Shown here: positions 29,725 to 38,324 of the stretch, in pieces
Layout: the number at the start of each line of letters is the position of its first letter
Numbering within the stretch: the stretch's first letter is position 1
DNA from: Planctomycetota bacterium
GTDB taxonomy: Bacteria; Planctomycetota; Phycisphaerae; Phycisphaerales; UBA1924
Length of the DNA: 64,000 nt
Direction: 5' to 3'
NCBI GenBank assembly: GCA_024276195.1
Contig: JAJRXR010000066.1
Location: forward strand, 1-64,000
The notes under the pieces: generated by a model
Databases searched by the model: none
The model's input: the letters and a program-made list of their open reading frames with translations, nothing else
What the model was told of the DNA's origin: nothing
Translations under genes and position numbers: made by a program

Positions 29725-31230
29725 ATGCGATCGAGACGCTTTGTAGTTCTGTGCCTTCTGGGCGTGATGGGCGGCGTGAGCCAGGCCCAGGAGGGCGGGG
29801 CGAGCACGAGCACCGGGCTCAGCGCCACCCGCGAATCGGTCGTAAAAATCTTCACGACCTTCCGGGCGCCAGACTTTGAATCACCCTGGACCAAGCAGCC
29901 CCCCTCAGAAATCTCGGGCACGGGCTTCGTGATCGAGGGCGACCTGATCCTGACCAACGCGCACGTGGTCGAGCAGGCGAGCCAGATCTTTGTCCAGCCT
30001 CCCAACAGCGCCGACAAGATCCGGGCGGTCGTCGTCGGCATCTCGCAGGGCATCGATCTGGCGGTCATCCAGCTTCGCAAAGAGAAAGACCGCGACGAGT
30101 TCCACAGCAAGCACCCCCCGCTCGACCTGCGCCAGACCCTGCCCGAGATCGGCAGCACCGTCCAGGCGATCGGCTACCCCATGGGCGGCGAACAGCTCTC
30201 CATCACCGAGGGCGTTGTCTCACGCATCGAGTACACCAGCTACTACCTCAACAACACCGGCCTGCGCATCCAGGTTGACGCGGCCCTCAACCCGGGCAAC
30301 TCGGGCGGACCCGTCGTCATGGACGGCGAGGTCATCGGCGTTGTCTTCTCCGGCATGAACGCCGCCGAGAACATCGGGTACGTCATTCCCGTCGAAGAAG
30401 TGACCGAGTTCCTCGACGACGTCACCGACGGCACATACGAGGGGCGCCCGCGCCTCTGGGCCAGATACTTCCAGACCTGCGAGAACCCCGCCCTGCGCGA
30501 CTACCTCGGGCTCGAATCCACCGAGACCGGGCTCATCTACCGGGGTGGTGACAAGCACCTCGACCTCGAACCCTGGGATCTGCTCGACGCCATCGGCGAG
30601 CACGACATCGACAACGCCGGGCTCGTCACGCTCGATGGCGACCTCCGCCTGAGCTGGGGCTATCTCATCCCCCGCCTCGCCTCCGAGGGCACGATCGACG
30701 TCCGCGTCATCCGCAAGGGCGAGCCGGTCGATCTGACCCTGCCCGTCACGCCCGGACGCGACAACCTGGTGCCGTTCATCGGCAACGACTACCCGGAATA
30801 CTTCATCCTGGGGCCAATGGTCTTCATGCCCGTCCGGGCCGAGCTGCTGTATGAACTCTACACCGGGTACCTCGCCCTCCAGGGCAACCCCAGCGTGCTC
30901 CGGGCCGAGGAGCTGCGCACGACCGAGGGCGAAGAAATCGTCCTGATCTGCTCGGATTTCCTGCCCCACCCGATCACCAAGGGGTACGAGATCGCGTACC
31001 GACCGGCGATCAAAACCGTCAACGGCGAGACCATCACCTCGCTCGAACAGATGGTCGCGCTCATCCGCGACTCGGACGAGGACTACCTCGTCTTCGACTT
31101 CCACGACAAGACCCAGGAGACGCTCGTGTTCAACCGCGAAGAGCTTTTTGAGTCCACCGAGGAGATCCTCGAAGACAACTCCATCCGCAGGCAGGGGTCG
31201 AAGCGGTTTATGGATATCTGGGAGGAATAG
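29725..31230 (+). CDS. DegP/HtrA-like serine protease, secreted
   Basis: Periplasmic S1C-type serine protease of 501 residues with a signal peptide (MRSRRFVVLCLLGVMGGVSQA). The catalytic triad is visible: His in ILTNAHVVEQ, Asp in GIDLAVIQL and Ser in NPGNSGGPVV, together with the HtrA-like activation loop GYPMGGEQLSITEGVVS. The C-terminal ~270 residues hold PDZ-like segments (WDLLDAIGEHDIDNAGLV and IRKGEPVDLTLPV), more divergent than in DegP; they end RRQGSKRFMDIWEE. GGAG lies about 10 bases before the ATG at 29725. It is divergent from the amidotransferase by about 80 bases. A weak repeat-like 12-mer lies just after its stop. Confidence 0.9.
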   Translation: MRSRRFVVLCLLGVMGGVSQAQEGGASTSTGLSATRESVVKIFTTFRAPDFESPWTKQPPSEISGTGFVIEGDLILTNAHVVEQASQIFVQPPNSADKIRAVVVGISQGIDLAVIQLRKEKDRDEFHSKHPPLDLRQTLPEIGSTVQAIGYPMGGEQLSITEGVVSRIEYTSYYLNNTGLRIQVDAALNPGNSGGPVVMDGEVIGVVFSGMNAAENIGYVIPVEEVTEFLDDVTDGTYEGRPRLWARYFQTCENPALRDYLGLESTETGLIYRGGDKHLDLEPWDLLDAIGEHDIDNAGLVTLDGDLRLSWGYLIPRLASEGTIDVRVIRKGEPVDLTLPVTPGRDNLVPFIGNDYPEYFILGPMVFMPVRAELLYELYTGYLALQGNPSVLRAEELRTTEGEEIVLICSDFLPHPITKGYEIAYRPAIKTVNGETITSLEQMVALIRDSDEDYLVFDFHDKTQETLVFNREELFESTEEILEDNSIRRQGSKRFMDIWEE

Positions 31231-31244
31231 GTTCTCCACAGATC

Positions 31245-31256
31245 GGTGGGACAGGC
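31245..31256 (+). repeat. possible family 2 repeat fragment
   Basis: GGTGGGACAGGC just after the protease stop matches the first 12 bases of the rlmN left arm; the sequence diverges at once and no second arm is present. It could be a decayed copy or chance. Confidence 0.3.
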
Positions 31257-31283
31257 TGACTGGCTGTGATCCGCCGAGCGAAG

Positions 31284-31952
31284 CTAAGCCTTGAACATCG
31301 CGATCGCCGCGTCGTGCCCGCCCAGGTAGTCCTGGCGGAAGCGTACGAGCGGTGTGCGCCGCATCGCCCAGTCGAGCAGCGCGAGCGTGTCGAAGCGTTT
31401 CGCCGGGCCGGTGTCCTCGTTGCGCCGGCGGGCGTCCGCGTGCCGATCGGAGAGGAAGTTGAACGCGATCGCACCGCCCCCGGTGGGTGAGTTCTTGATC
31501 GCGTCCCAGGCGCGCTCCAGGACCGCGACCGCGTCCGCCTGCGCCAGCGTGTTGAGAGAGCCGCTGAACAAAAACACCTGCGCCCCGCCATCTTTCGCCA
31601 GCTTCTCGAACACCGACTCATCGGCGACAAAGTCCAGCTCGCAGAACTCGCAGCGCTCCAGGCCCTCGCTCTTGGCCCTCGCCCGGCTCGCCTCGCACAG
31701 CTCACGCACGCCCTCGACCCCGATGTACCGGGCGTACCCGACACGCTGGTCTCTCAAATACAGCCCCAGGTCCGCGCGCCCGCACCCCATGTCCGCCAGC
31801 GCCGTGCCCTCAAGATCCAGCATGGACACGAGCGCCTCGAACCGGACCAGTTGAGTCTCCGGCCGGTTCCACAGCAGCGCCTCGAACCGCGCCCCGTGCG
31901 CGTCCACGGCCTGCTGGTACGGGCGCAGGTACGCCGGTCCCTCGTCGCTCAT
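31284..31952 (-). CDS. class I SAM-dependent methyltransferase
   Basis: Rossmann-fold methyltransferase of 222 residues. Motif I is ALADMGCGRADLGLYL, followed by an acidic residue in IGVEGVRELCEASRARA, and motif IV is VFLFSGSLNTL. No target-recognition domain is visible. It lies 15 bases downstream of the PfkB kinase and is probably co-transcribed with it. Substrate is unknown. Confidence 0.8.
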   Translation of the reverse strand: MSDEGPAYLRPYQQAVDAHGARFEALLWNRPETQLVRFEALVSMLDLEGTALADMGCGRADLGLYLRDQRVGYARYIGVEGVRELCEASRARAKSEGLERCEFCELDFVADESVFEKLAKDGGAQVFLFSGSLNTLAQADAVAVLERAWDAIKNSPTGGGAIAFNFLSDRHADARRRNEDTGPAKRFDTLALLDWAMRRTPLVRFRQDYLGGHDAAIAMFKA

Positions 31953-31967
31953 GCGGACCTCTCTCTA

Positions 31968-32891
31968 TCAGTGCAGGCGCATCATCGCCGCGAACTCGTC
32001 GTAGCGCTCGCCGATCTGCGCGTTCGTCAGCGTGCTGAGGCGTTCGAGGCTGAAGGTCTCGATGGTGAAGCTGGCGATGATGGTGCCGTGGGCCAGGGAG
32101 CGCCGGATAGTGTCGAACGAGCCCGGGTCTTCACCCCCAGCGGTCGCTGCGATGTGCCCCATCATGCCGCCGGCGAAGGTGTCGCCCGCGCCGGTGGGGT
32201 CGATGACCTGCTCGGCCGGGTACGCGGGCAGGGCCGCGACACCGTCGCGGTGGACCAGGATGCACCCGTGCTCGCCCTTCTTGATGACGACGAACCGCGG
32301 CCCATGCTCGAGCAGGTGGCGCCCGGCCGTCACCGGGTTCTTCTTGCCCGTGTACAGCTCCGCCTCGTCGTAGTTGAGCACCAGCCCATCGACCTTGCGC
32401 AGCAGCGCCGTCAGGTCGTCCTTGGCGATGTTGATCCACAGGTCCATCGTGTCGGCCACGCTCAGCGTTGCGCCCGGAACCTGCGCGAGCATGTCCATCT
32501 GCACCTGCGGGTGGCTGTTGGCCAGGAAGATGTACTTCGAATCCTTGAACGCCTCGGGCACCTTGGGCGGCGCCTCCTCGAGCACGTTCAGATCCGTCGA
32601 GAGCGTCTCACGGTGGTCCATGTTGTCCAGGTACTTGCCCGACCACCGGAACGTCTTGGACCCCGCCCGGACCTCCAGCCCGCTCGCGTCGATGTTCGGG
32701 AACGAGGCGAGGACATCGCGGTGATCCGCCGGGAAATCATCGCCGACCGCAGCCACAAGGCGGACCGCCCCGTAGTGGCTCGCGGCCGCGGCAAAGTAGG
32801 CGCACGACCCGCCGAGCACCCCCTCGCGGTGCTGCCCGTCGGGCGTGTAGATGGTGTCGATCCCAATGGTGCCGGTGACGATCAAGCTCAT
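31968..32891 (-). CDS. PfkB-family sugar/nucleoside kinase
   Basis: Ribokinase-fold kinase of 307 residues. The N-terminal signature is GTIGIDTIYTP...GVLGGSCAYFAAAASHYG, and the C-terminal signature with catalytic Asp is DPTGAGDTFAGGMMG. The lid region contains MDHRETLSTDLN. It resembles the adenosine-kinase/carbohydrate-kinase branch; the substrate cannot be set from sequence alone. The methyltransferase follows 15 bases downstream. Confidence 0.86.
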   Translation of the reverse strand: MSLIVTGTIGIDTIYTPDGQHREGVLGGSCAYFAAAASHYGAVRLVAAVGDDFPADHRDVLASFPNIDASGLEVRAGSKTFRWSGKYLDNMDHRETLSTDLNVLEEAPPKVPEAFKDSKYIFLANSHPQVQMDMLAQVPGATLSVADTMDLWINIAKDDLTALLRKVDGLVLNYDEAELYTGKKNPVTAGRHLLEHGPRFVVIKKGEHGCILVHRDGVAALPAYPAEQVIDPTGAGDTFAGGMMGHIAATAGGEDPGSFDTIRRSLAHGTIIASFTIETFSLERLSTLTNAQIGERYDEFAAMMRLH

Positions 32892-32927
32892 GCGAGACTC
32901 TAGGCGGAACCCGGCCCCAGCGTGGTT

Positions 32928-33983
32928 CTAGGCCTCGTCGTCAGCGGGCATTGCCAACGCCCACACTCGTTGGAGCGGCAACTCCGCACGCATCGATTCG
33001 GGCAGTAGATCATAATGCTCGAATATCTGATCCAGCAAATCATCACGATCCCAAAGCCGGACCTTGAAGAACATACGGGCCTTCTCTTTGAGGATCGAGC
33101 TCTTGAACCCGCCCCAACAAACGAGCAGGCCTCGATCGGCCCCGACATTTGCCATCGTCCCGATCAGCTGATCGAGAGTGGGTCGATCGAGCGGCGACTC
33201 TTGACTCTTGACCTGAACACAAATCCGCGGGGCGCCGAATCCGAGGTTGCTCGGCGATGCGAGGAGATCTATCCCATGGTCCGGTCCTTCCGGTGAACGA
33301 AAGACCGTGTACCCCTGAGCTTCGAGTACCGCCTCAACAAGTCTTGCGAGCGGATGCCCCTTATACTTCGCAAGAATGTGAGTCGCTATCTGCTCACGTC
33401 CCATCGTGACAAGATCGAAACCAGCATCCTCATCTGTTTCAACTGGTTCTGGCTCGACGGCTGCGCTCGGCGCCAATGGCTTTGGTGAACTCGGCGCCTT
33501 CCAGTCGCTCCTCGCCATCTCTTTCACACGCCGCTCCGCGTCGTTCCTCTTGATCTGGCAGATCGTTGAGAACGCCCCGAGCGACGCGAGGATGTCACCA
33601 TCAAAGCGAGAACGTGGGATCTCAAGATGAAGCCAACGAACCGTTCTGCTGTGGTAGTACGGATCCTCAGCGTTCGGGTCGTACTCGTATCCACCTGTGA
33701 TCTCTCCGATGTGGATTACGGGTCCTTGTTTGCTCGGCAAGGCCACCCAATCTCCCGGCGCCATCCGATGCGCAAATGACCAGACCTGCCCAGTGTTCTG
33801 CGAGATCCTCCCCTTCGGAGCTTCTGGGTAATGGGCACGAAGAATATCAGCGACATCCTCTTTCGATCCGACTCCAGAGAGATCCTGCTTCAATCCGTTC
33901 CATGTGAGGAAGATCCGGTTCTCTTCGAGAAAATGATCTTCGTATTGCCCACGCGAACCAGCGCGATTCAGCCACAGTGTCAT
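32928..33983 (-). CDS. Mrr-type restriction endonuclease with N-terminal PUA/EVE-like domain
   Basis: Predicted modification-dependent restriction nuclease of 351 residues. The N-terminal ~150 residues look like a PUA/EVE-type base-flipping reader (QVWSFAHRMAPGDWVALPSK...IHIGEITGGYEY). After a Pro/Glu-rich linker comes the Mrr catalytic domain: LVEAVLEAQGYTV, GPDHGIDLLA (Asp) and CVQVKSQ (the QxK motif). The ATG at 33983 overlaps the glnS stop as ATGA, and GGGGG lies about 8 bases upstream. No methyltransferase neighbour is present, as expected for an enzyme that targets modified DNA. The gene is less GC-rich than glnS. The domain pattern is known; the target modification is inferred. Confidence 0.82.
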   Translation of the reverse strand: MTLWLNRAGSRGQYEDHFLEENRIFLTWNGLKQDLSGVGSKEDVADILRAHYPEAPKGRISQNTGQVWSFAHRMAPGDWVALPSKQGPVIHIGEITGGYEYDPNAEDPYYHSRTVRWLHLEIPRSRFDGDILASLGAFSTICQIKRNDAERRVKEMARSDWKAPSSPKPLAPSAAVEPEPVETDEDAGFDLVTMGREQIATHILAKYKGHPLARLVEAVLEAQGYTVFRSPEGPDHGIDLLASPSNLGFGAPRICVQVKSQESPLDRPTLDQLIGTMANVGADRGLLVCWGGFKSSILKEKARMFFKVRLWDRDDLLDQIFEHYDLLPESMRAELPLQRVWALAMPADDEA

Positions 33984-35740
33984 CTTTTTTCCCCCTTGTC
34001 CGCCGCCCTTGCCCACGAGTCCTTCAGCGTCACCGTCCGGTTGAAAACCAACCGCTCCGGCGTCGAGTCCGGATCGACGCAGAAATAACCCACGCGCTCG
34101 AACTGGAACCGATCGCCCGGCGCCGCCCCCGCCAGCTCGCGCTCAAGCATCGCGCCCGTGACCACGCTCAGCGAGTCCGGGTTCAGGTCGCCCAGGTGAT
34201 CCCCCGTCGCCTTGCCGGGCTGCTCGCTCGTGTACAACCGATCAAACAAACGCACCTCCGCCCCGATGCAGTCATCGGCGCACACCCAGTGCAGCGTGCC
34301 CTTGACCTTGCGCACCTTGCCCTCGCCATCCGGCGGGGGCGACTCGCCGCCCCTGGTCGTCGGGTCGTAGGTACACAGCAGCTCGACAATCTCGCCCGCG
34401 TCGTTCTTCACGACCTCGTTGCACCGCACCCAATACCCGTAGCGCAGGCGGACCTCTTTTCCGATCGCCAGGCGGAACCACTTCTTGTTGGGCGCCTGCT
34501 CGATGAAATCCGCCCGCTCAATAACCAGGTTCTTGCCGAACGGGACGGCGCGTGTGCCGCCAGCTTCGTCCTCGGGGTTGTTGATCGCGTCGAGCTCTTC
34601 GATGCGCCCCGGCTCGCCCAGCTCGTCCCAGTTGGTGATGGTCAGCTTCAGCGGGTCGAGCACCGCCATGCGCCGCTGGGCGGTCTTGTTCAGATGGTCC
34701 CGCACGCTGTTCTCGATCCGCACATAGTCCACCTTCGCGTTGAACTTCGTCACGCCGCCCTCGGCGCACATCGCGCGGATCGACTCGGGCGTATACCCGC
34801 GCCGGCGCAGGCCCGAGATGCTCGGCATCCGCGGGTCGTCCCACCCGCTGACGTGGTTCTCATCGACAAGCTGCTTGAGCTTGCGCTTGGACGTGACCAC
34901 ATACGTCGGCGCAAACCGTGCGAACTCCGTCTGCTGCGGGTGATGCACGCCATCGAGCTGGTCGAGCAGCCAGTCATACAACGGCCTGTGGTTCTCGAAC
35001 TCGAGCGTACACAGCGAGTGCGTAATCCCCTCGTACGAGTCCTCGAGCCCGTGCGCCCAGTCGTACATCGGGTAGATCTTCCACGCCTCGCCCGTCCGGT
35101 GGTGCGGCGCGTGCAGCACCCGGTACAGCACCGGGTCACGCAGGTTGAAGTTGGGCGAGGCCATGTCGATCTTGGCGCGAAGAACCTTGCTGCCGTCCGG
35201 GAACTCGCCCAGGCGCATCCGCTCGAACAGCTCCAGGTTCTCATCGACCGGGCGATCCCGGAACGGGCTCGGAGTCCCCGGTTCGGTCGCGGTCCCCCGC
35301 GTGGCCCGGATCTGCTCGGGCGTCTGGTCATCGACGAACGCGAGTCCCTTGCCGATCAGCTCGCGGGCGTGGTCGTACATCTTCTGGAAATAGTCAGAGG
35401 CGAACCGCACGCCCGCCATCGGGTCGTCATCGCGGGCGCCGTCCCAGCGGTAGCCGAGCCAGCGGATGTCCTCGATGATCGAGCGGACAAACTCGTCCTC
35501 CTCGGCCGCCGGGTTCGTGTCGTCGAACCGCAGGTTGCACGAGCCGCCAAACTCCTCAGCGATACTAAACGACAACCAGATCGCCTTCGCGTGCCCGATG
35601 TGCAGATACCCATTCGGCTCCGGCGGGAACCGCGTCCTGACGACCGACCCATCGCCGGGCGCCCCCCACCGCCCGGAGGCGATGTCCTGATCGACAAGCT
35701 GCTGGATGAAGTGGCGGGTTGGCGCCTCGGTTTCGTTCAT
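33980..35740 (-). CDS. glnS: glutaminyl-tRNA synthetase
   Basis: Class I synthetase that charges tRNA-Gln, 586 residues. The HIGH motif is in GYLHIGHAKAIWLSF, with FPPEPNGYL before it, and the KMSKS-equivalent is VTSKRKLKQLVDE. RFDDTNPAAEE and the anticodon-binding beta-barrel at the C terminus (GYFCVDPDSTPERLVFNRTV) complete the family pattern. The ATG at 35740 is used; a TTG at 35749 adds three residues. It overlaps the Mrr gene by 4 bases, so translation is probably coupled. Having GlnRS suggests that tRNA-Gln is charged directly here. Confidence 0.96.
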   Translation of the reverse strand: MNETEAPTRHFIQQLVDQDIASGRWGAPGDGSVVRTRFPPEPNGYLHIGHAKAIWLSFSIAEEFGGSCNLRFDDTNPAAEEDEFVRSIIEDIRWLGYRWDGARDDDPMAGVRFASDYFQKMYDHARELIGKGLAFVDDQTPEQIRATRGTATEPGTPSPFRDRPVDENLELFERMRLGEFPDGSKVLRAKIDMASPNFNLRDPVLYRVLHAPHHRTGEAWKIYPMYDWAHGLEDSYEGITHSLCTLEFENHRPLYDWLLDQLDGVHHPQQTEFARFAPTYVVTSKRKLKQLVDENHVSGWDDPRMPSISGLRRRGYTPESIRAMCAEGGVTKFNAKVDYVRIENSVRDHLNKTAQRRMAVLDPLKLTITNWDELGEPGRIEELDAINNPEDEAGGTRAVPFGKNLVIERADFIEQAPNKKWFRLAIGKEVRLRYGYWVRCNEVVKNDAGEIVELLCTYDPTTRGGESPPPDGEGKVRKVKGTLHWVCADDCIGAEVRLFDRLYTSEQPGKATGDHLGDLNPDSLSVVTGAMLERELAGAAPGDRFQFERVGYFCVDPDSTPERLVFNRTVTLKDSWARAADKGEKR

Positions 35741-35767
35741 GCTCTGCAACTCCGGGAATCAGAGACG

Positions 35768-36484
35768 CTAGGCGTCGGTCATCGGTTCTGCTCTGATGGT
35801 GTATTCTCCGGGTGTTACACCGATGATCTCAAGCTCAAGCTGAAAGCTCTGAACTCGATCATCTTCTCGTATTGGTTCTGTAGACTCAAACCAAAGAACT
35901 GGCCTCCCTTCCTCGTGGAAGAGCCAGGTCTTCACATCCAGAGCCGGTCCATCTTCGCCGCCCGCCGTAGTCTCACGGCTGGTCGCCTCTAAATGCTCGC
36001 CGGTCGTCTCATCGAGAACCCAGATGTTCAGCCCCGTGAGGCGATGAGTGTGGAAATCTGAGTACACCCGCCAGCTCTGGAGCTTTCGATCAATATACCG
36101 AGGTGTCACCACACGGACTCGGCACGGAACACCAATGGTATGAAGACCTGTGACCCTCCATTCGGGGCCTGAGAGTGGGTACTGATCAACGATCTTGCCC
36201 ACATAAGGGCGACTGAATGCGCCAATCTGCTTCCAATCATTCAACGCGCTTCGCATCATTGAGATGAGAACGACCAACCCAATCGCCAGCCACCCAACAA
36301 CAAACCACGAAGGCGGAAAAAGGCGCATTGCGCTTGAGTTCTGAAAAGGTAGCCCTGCTGCGATCGCAAGAAATGGGAAAGCAAAGAATAAAGCAGCCGC
36401 TAACAAACCCAGTACACTTTGCATGCGCATCAGCGAGCGAGGCTTAAGGTGAATCGTGTACTCTCGAAGATCACTCGATTGCAT
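35768..36484 (-). CDS. hypothetical two-pass membrane protein
   Basis: Unrecognised protein of 238 residues. Two hydrophobic segments lie at residues ~20-47 (MQSVLGLLAAALFFAFPFLAI) and ~56-77 (FVVGWLAIGLVVLISMM). The remaining ~150 residues are soluble and beta-rich and hold no catalytic motif; the layout resembles DUF3592-type proteins, but I do not assert that family. The gene is markedly less GC-rich and less GC3-biased than its neighbours. It lies 27 bases upstream of glnS and 19 downstream of gltX on the same strand. Confidence 0.68.
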   Translation of the reverse strand: MQSSDLREYTIHLKPRSLMRMQSVLGLLAAALFFAFPFLAIAAGLPFQNSSAMRLFPPSWFVVGWLAIGLVVLISMMRSALNDWKQIGAFSRPYVGKIVDQYPLSGPEWRVTGLHTIGVPCRVRVVTPRYIDRKLQSWRVYSDFHTHRLTGLNIWVLDETTGEHLEATSRETTAGGEDGPALDVKTWLFHEEGRPVLWFESTEPIREDDRVQSFQLELEIIGVTPGEYTIRAEPMTDA

Positions 36485-36503
36485 CGCTTACCCGGCATCA
36501 TCT

Positions 36504-38288
36504 TCAATCCGAGGGTGATGCCAAATTGAATCCCTGGCACCGCTCAACTCGCGCCGCATACCGCTCTCGCCCCACCAGCGCCAAACTCAACCCCAGCGGC
36601 GGGCTCACCGCCGCCCCGGTCAACGCCACACGGATCGGCTGGGCCACACGCCCGATCTTGACGCCCTTGCTCTCAGCGAAGCCCTCGATCGCCGCGTCGA
36701 TCGCCTCGGGCTTGAAGCTCTCCAGCCCCGACAGCACGCCCGCGACCTCGCCGAGCAGCTCCAGCCCCGTGGGCTCCCCCTCGACCGCCTTGGTCAGGTT
36801 CTTTTTGACCGCCTTGCTGTCGTACTCGATCGCGTCGTCATCGACAAACAGGAAGCCCAGGACCGTGCGCACATTGCGCAGCGTCTTGCATCGCTGACGC
36901 GCGGCTGCGCATCCCCAGGCGAGCTTCTCGCCCGAGAGCGCCGCGAGCGTCTCGCTGTCGTGCTCCGCGGCCCACGCCTTCCAGCACGACTCGAACGCCG
37001 CGTCGTCCCTCGCCTGGATCGTGTCGGCGTTGAACGCGAGCAGCTTGGCCCGGTCAAACTTCGAGGGCGTCTTGCCCAGAGCGGGTAGATCAAAGTTGTC
37101 GGCGAGGAAGCTCGCGTCGAACCGCTCCAGATCCTTGCCGTCCTCGCCCTTGCGCTTCGGGTTCCACCCGAGCAGGGCGAGGAAGTTGACGAGCACCTCG
37201 GGCAAGTAGCCCGCCGCCCGGAAGTCGGAAACGTCGATCTCGGGCAGGTCGATCTCGAGCGCCCGGGCCAGCAGCGTCAGGTCGCCCGTGTCGAGCTGGC
37301 TGGACTTGTCCTTCAGCCACTTTGCAAAGGCGCCATCATCCAGACCGGGCACGGGCGACGACCCGATCTTCGCCTCTTTGCACGCCGCCCGGGCCGCCTT
37401 GGCCTTGTCCCGCTTGGACATCTTCGACCCGTCCGCATTGAAAATCAGCGGCAGGTGCGCGTACACAGGCGTCCGGAACCCCAGCGCCTTTTGCAGCGCC
37501 ACATGCCGAGGCGTGTTGTTGAGATGCTCCTGCCCGCGCAGGACGTGCGTGACGCCCATCAGCTCATCATCAACCACCACCGCTAGGTGGTACGTCGGGA
37601 AGCCGTCCTTTTTGCGCAGCACGAAGTCGTCAACATGCTCGGGCTCGAAGGTCACCTCGCCGAGCACCTCGTCAGTCACGACGATCGCCTCGTGGGGCAT
37701 GCGGAAGCGGATGACGTGCGCCTCGGTCTTGGCGCGCTCAAGAGCCGCGTCGCGGTCGAAGCCGGGGTCGCGGGTGTACCGGAAGGTCTCCTTGCGCGCG
37801 CGCGCCCCGTCGCGCAAGGCCGCGAGTTGCTCGGGCGTGTCGAACGCGGGGTAGGCCAGATCGTGGTCGATCAAACGCTGGAGGTGTTGGTCGTACAGAT
37901 CGAGGCGCTGCGCCTGAAAGAACGGGCCGACGCAGCGCGGGTCCCCGGGTAGATCGGCTCTCCGAGCCGATCGGTTCGCCTCGGCCTCATTCGCCACATC
38001 CTTAAAAGACGGATCGGCTCGGAGAGCCGATCTACCCAGAGCCGATCTACCCGGGCCTTCGTCCCAGTCGATGCCGAGCCAAGTGAGGTCTTCGAGGATG
38101 GCGCCGACAGCGGACTTGCTGGATCGGGCCTGGTCGGTGTCCTCGATGCGAACAATGAACGACCCGCCCCGGTTGCGGGCGTAGGCCCAGCAGAACAGCG
38201 CCGTCCGGGCGCCGCCGACATGGAGAAACCCCGTCGGCGAGGGCGCGAAGCGGGTGATGACGCATGGATGTGCGGGGTCGTCGGGCAT
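36504..38288 (-). CDS. gltX: glutamyl-tRNA synthetase
   Basis: Class I synthetase charging tRNA-Glu, 594 residues against ~470-500 in most bacteria. The HIGH motif is TRFAPSPTGFLHVGGARTAL, KMSKS is DGSKMSKRDKAKA, and VRIEDTDQAR marks the catalytic core. Between WDEGP (~79) and VGPFFQAQR (~120) lies an in-frame palindromic repeat (residues ~80-114, GRSALRAD...SARRADLP). A second insert follows the KMSKS loop (near residues 300-335, KWLKDKSSQLDTGDLTLLAR), which I do not find to be repeat-derived. The ATG at 38288 is supported by the conserved start. Gene neighbours are the membrane hypothetical downstream and a methyltransferase upstream. Confidence 0.95.
   Translation of the reverse strand: MPDDPAHPCVITRFAPSPTGFLHVGGARTALFCWAYARNRGGSFIVRIEDTDQARSSKSAVGAILEDLTWLGIDWDEGPGRSALGRSALRADPSFKDVANEAEANRSARRADLPGDPRCVGPFFQAQRLDLYDQHLQRLIDHDLAYPAFDTPEQLAALRDGARARKETFRYTRDPGFDRDAALERAKTEAHVIRFRMPHEAIVVTDEVLGEVTFEPEHVDDFVLRKKDGFPTYHLAVVVDDELMGVTHVLRGQEHLNNTPRHVALQKALGFRTPVYAHLPLIFNADGSKMSKRDKAKAARAACKEAKIGSSPVPGLDDGAFAKWLKDKSSQLDTGDLTLLARALEIDLPEIDVSDFRAAGYLPEVLVNFLALLGWNPKRKGEDGKDLERFDASFLADNFDLPALGKTPSKFDRAKLLAFNADTIQARDDAAFESCWKAWAAEHDSETLAALSGEKLAWGCAAARQRCKTLRNVRTVLGFLFVDDDAIEYDSKAVKKNLTKAVEGEPTGLELLGEVAGVLSGLESFKPEAIDAAIEGFAESKGVKIGRVAQPIRVALTGAAVSPPLGLSLALVGRERYAARVERCQGFNLASPSD
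37947..38052. repeat. palindromic repeat, family 1, in frame inside gltX
   Basis: Perfect 25-bp inverted arms at 37947-37971 and 38013-38037 (core TAGATCGGCTCTCCGAGCC), identical to the carB pair. A further partial arm, AGAGCCGATCTACCC, at 38038-38052 abuts the right arm. Both carB and gltX copies share AGACGG at the inner edge of the right arm. In gltX the copy reads GRSALRAD...SARRADLP on the minus strand. Confidence 0.93.
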
Positions 38289-38324
38289 GGCGACAAGGGT
38301 AGCCGCGCGCCCGGGTCGGGCGGG

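Noticed and set aside
29637-30158. Upstream extension of the amidotransferase frame on the minus strand
   Set aside because: It runs antisense to the signal peptide and catalytic domain of the DegP-like gene and has no amidotransferase sequence.
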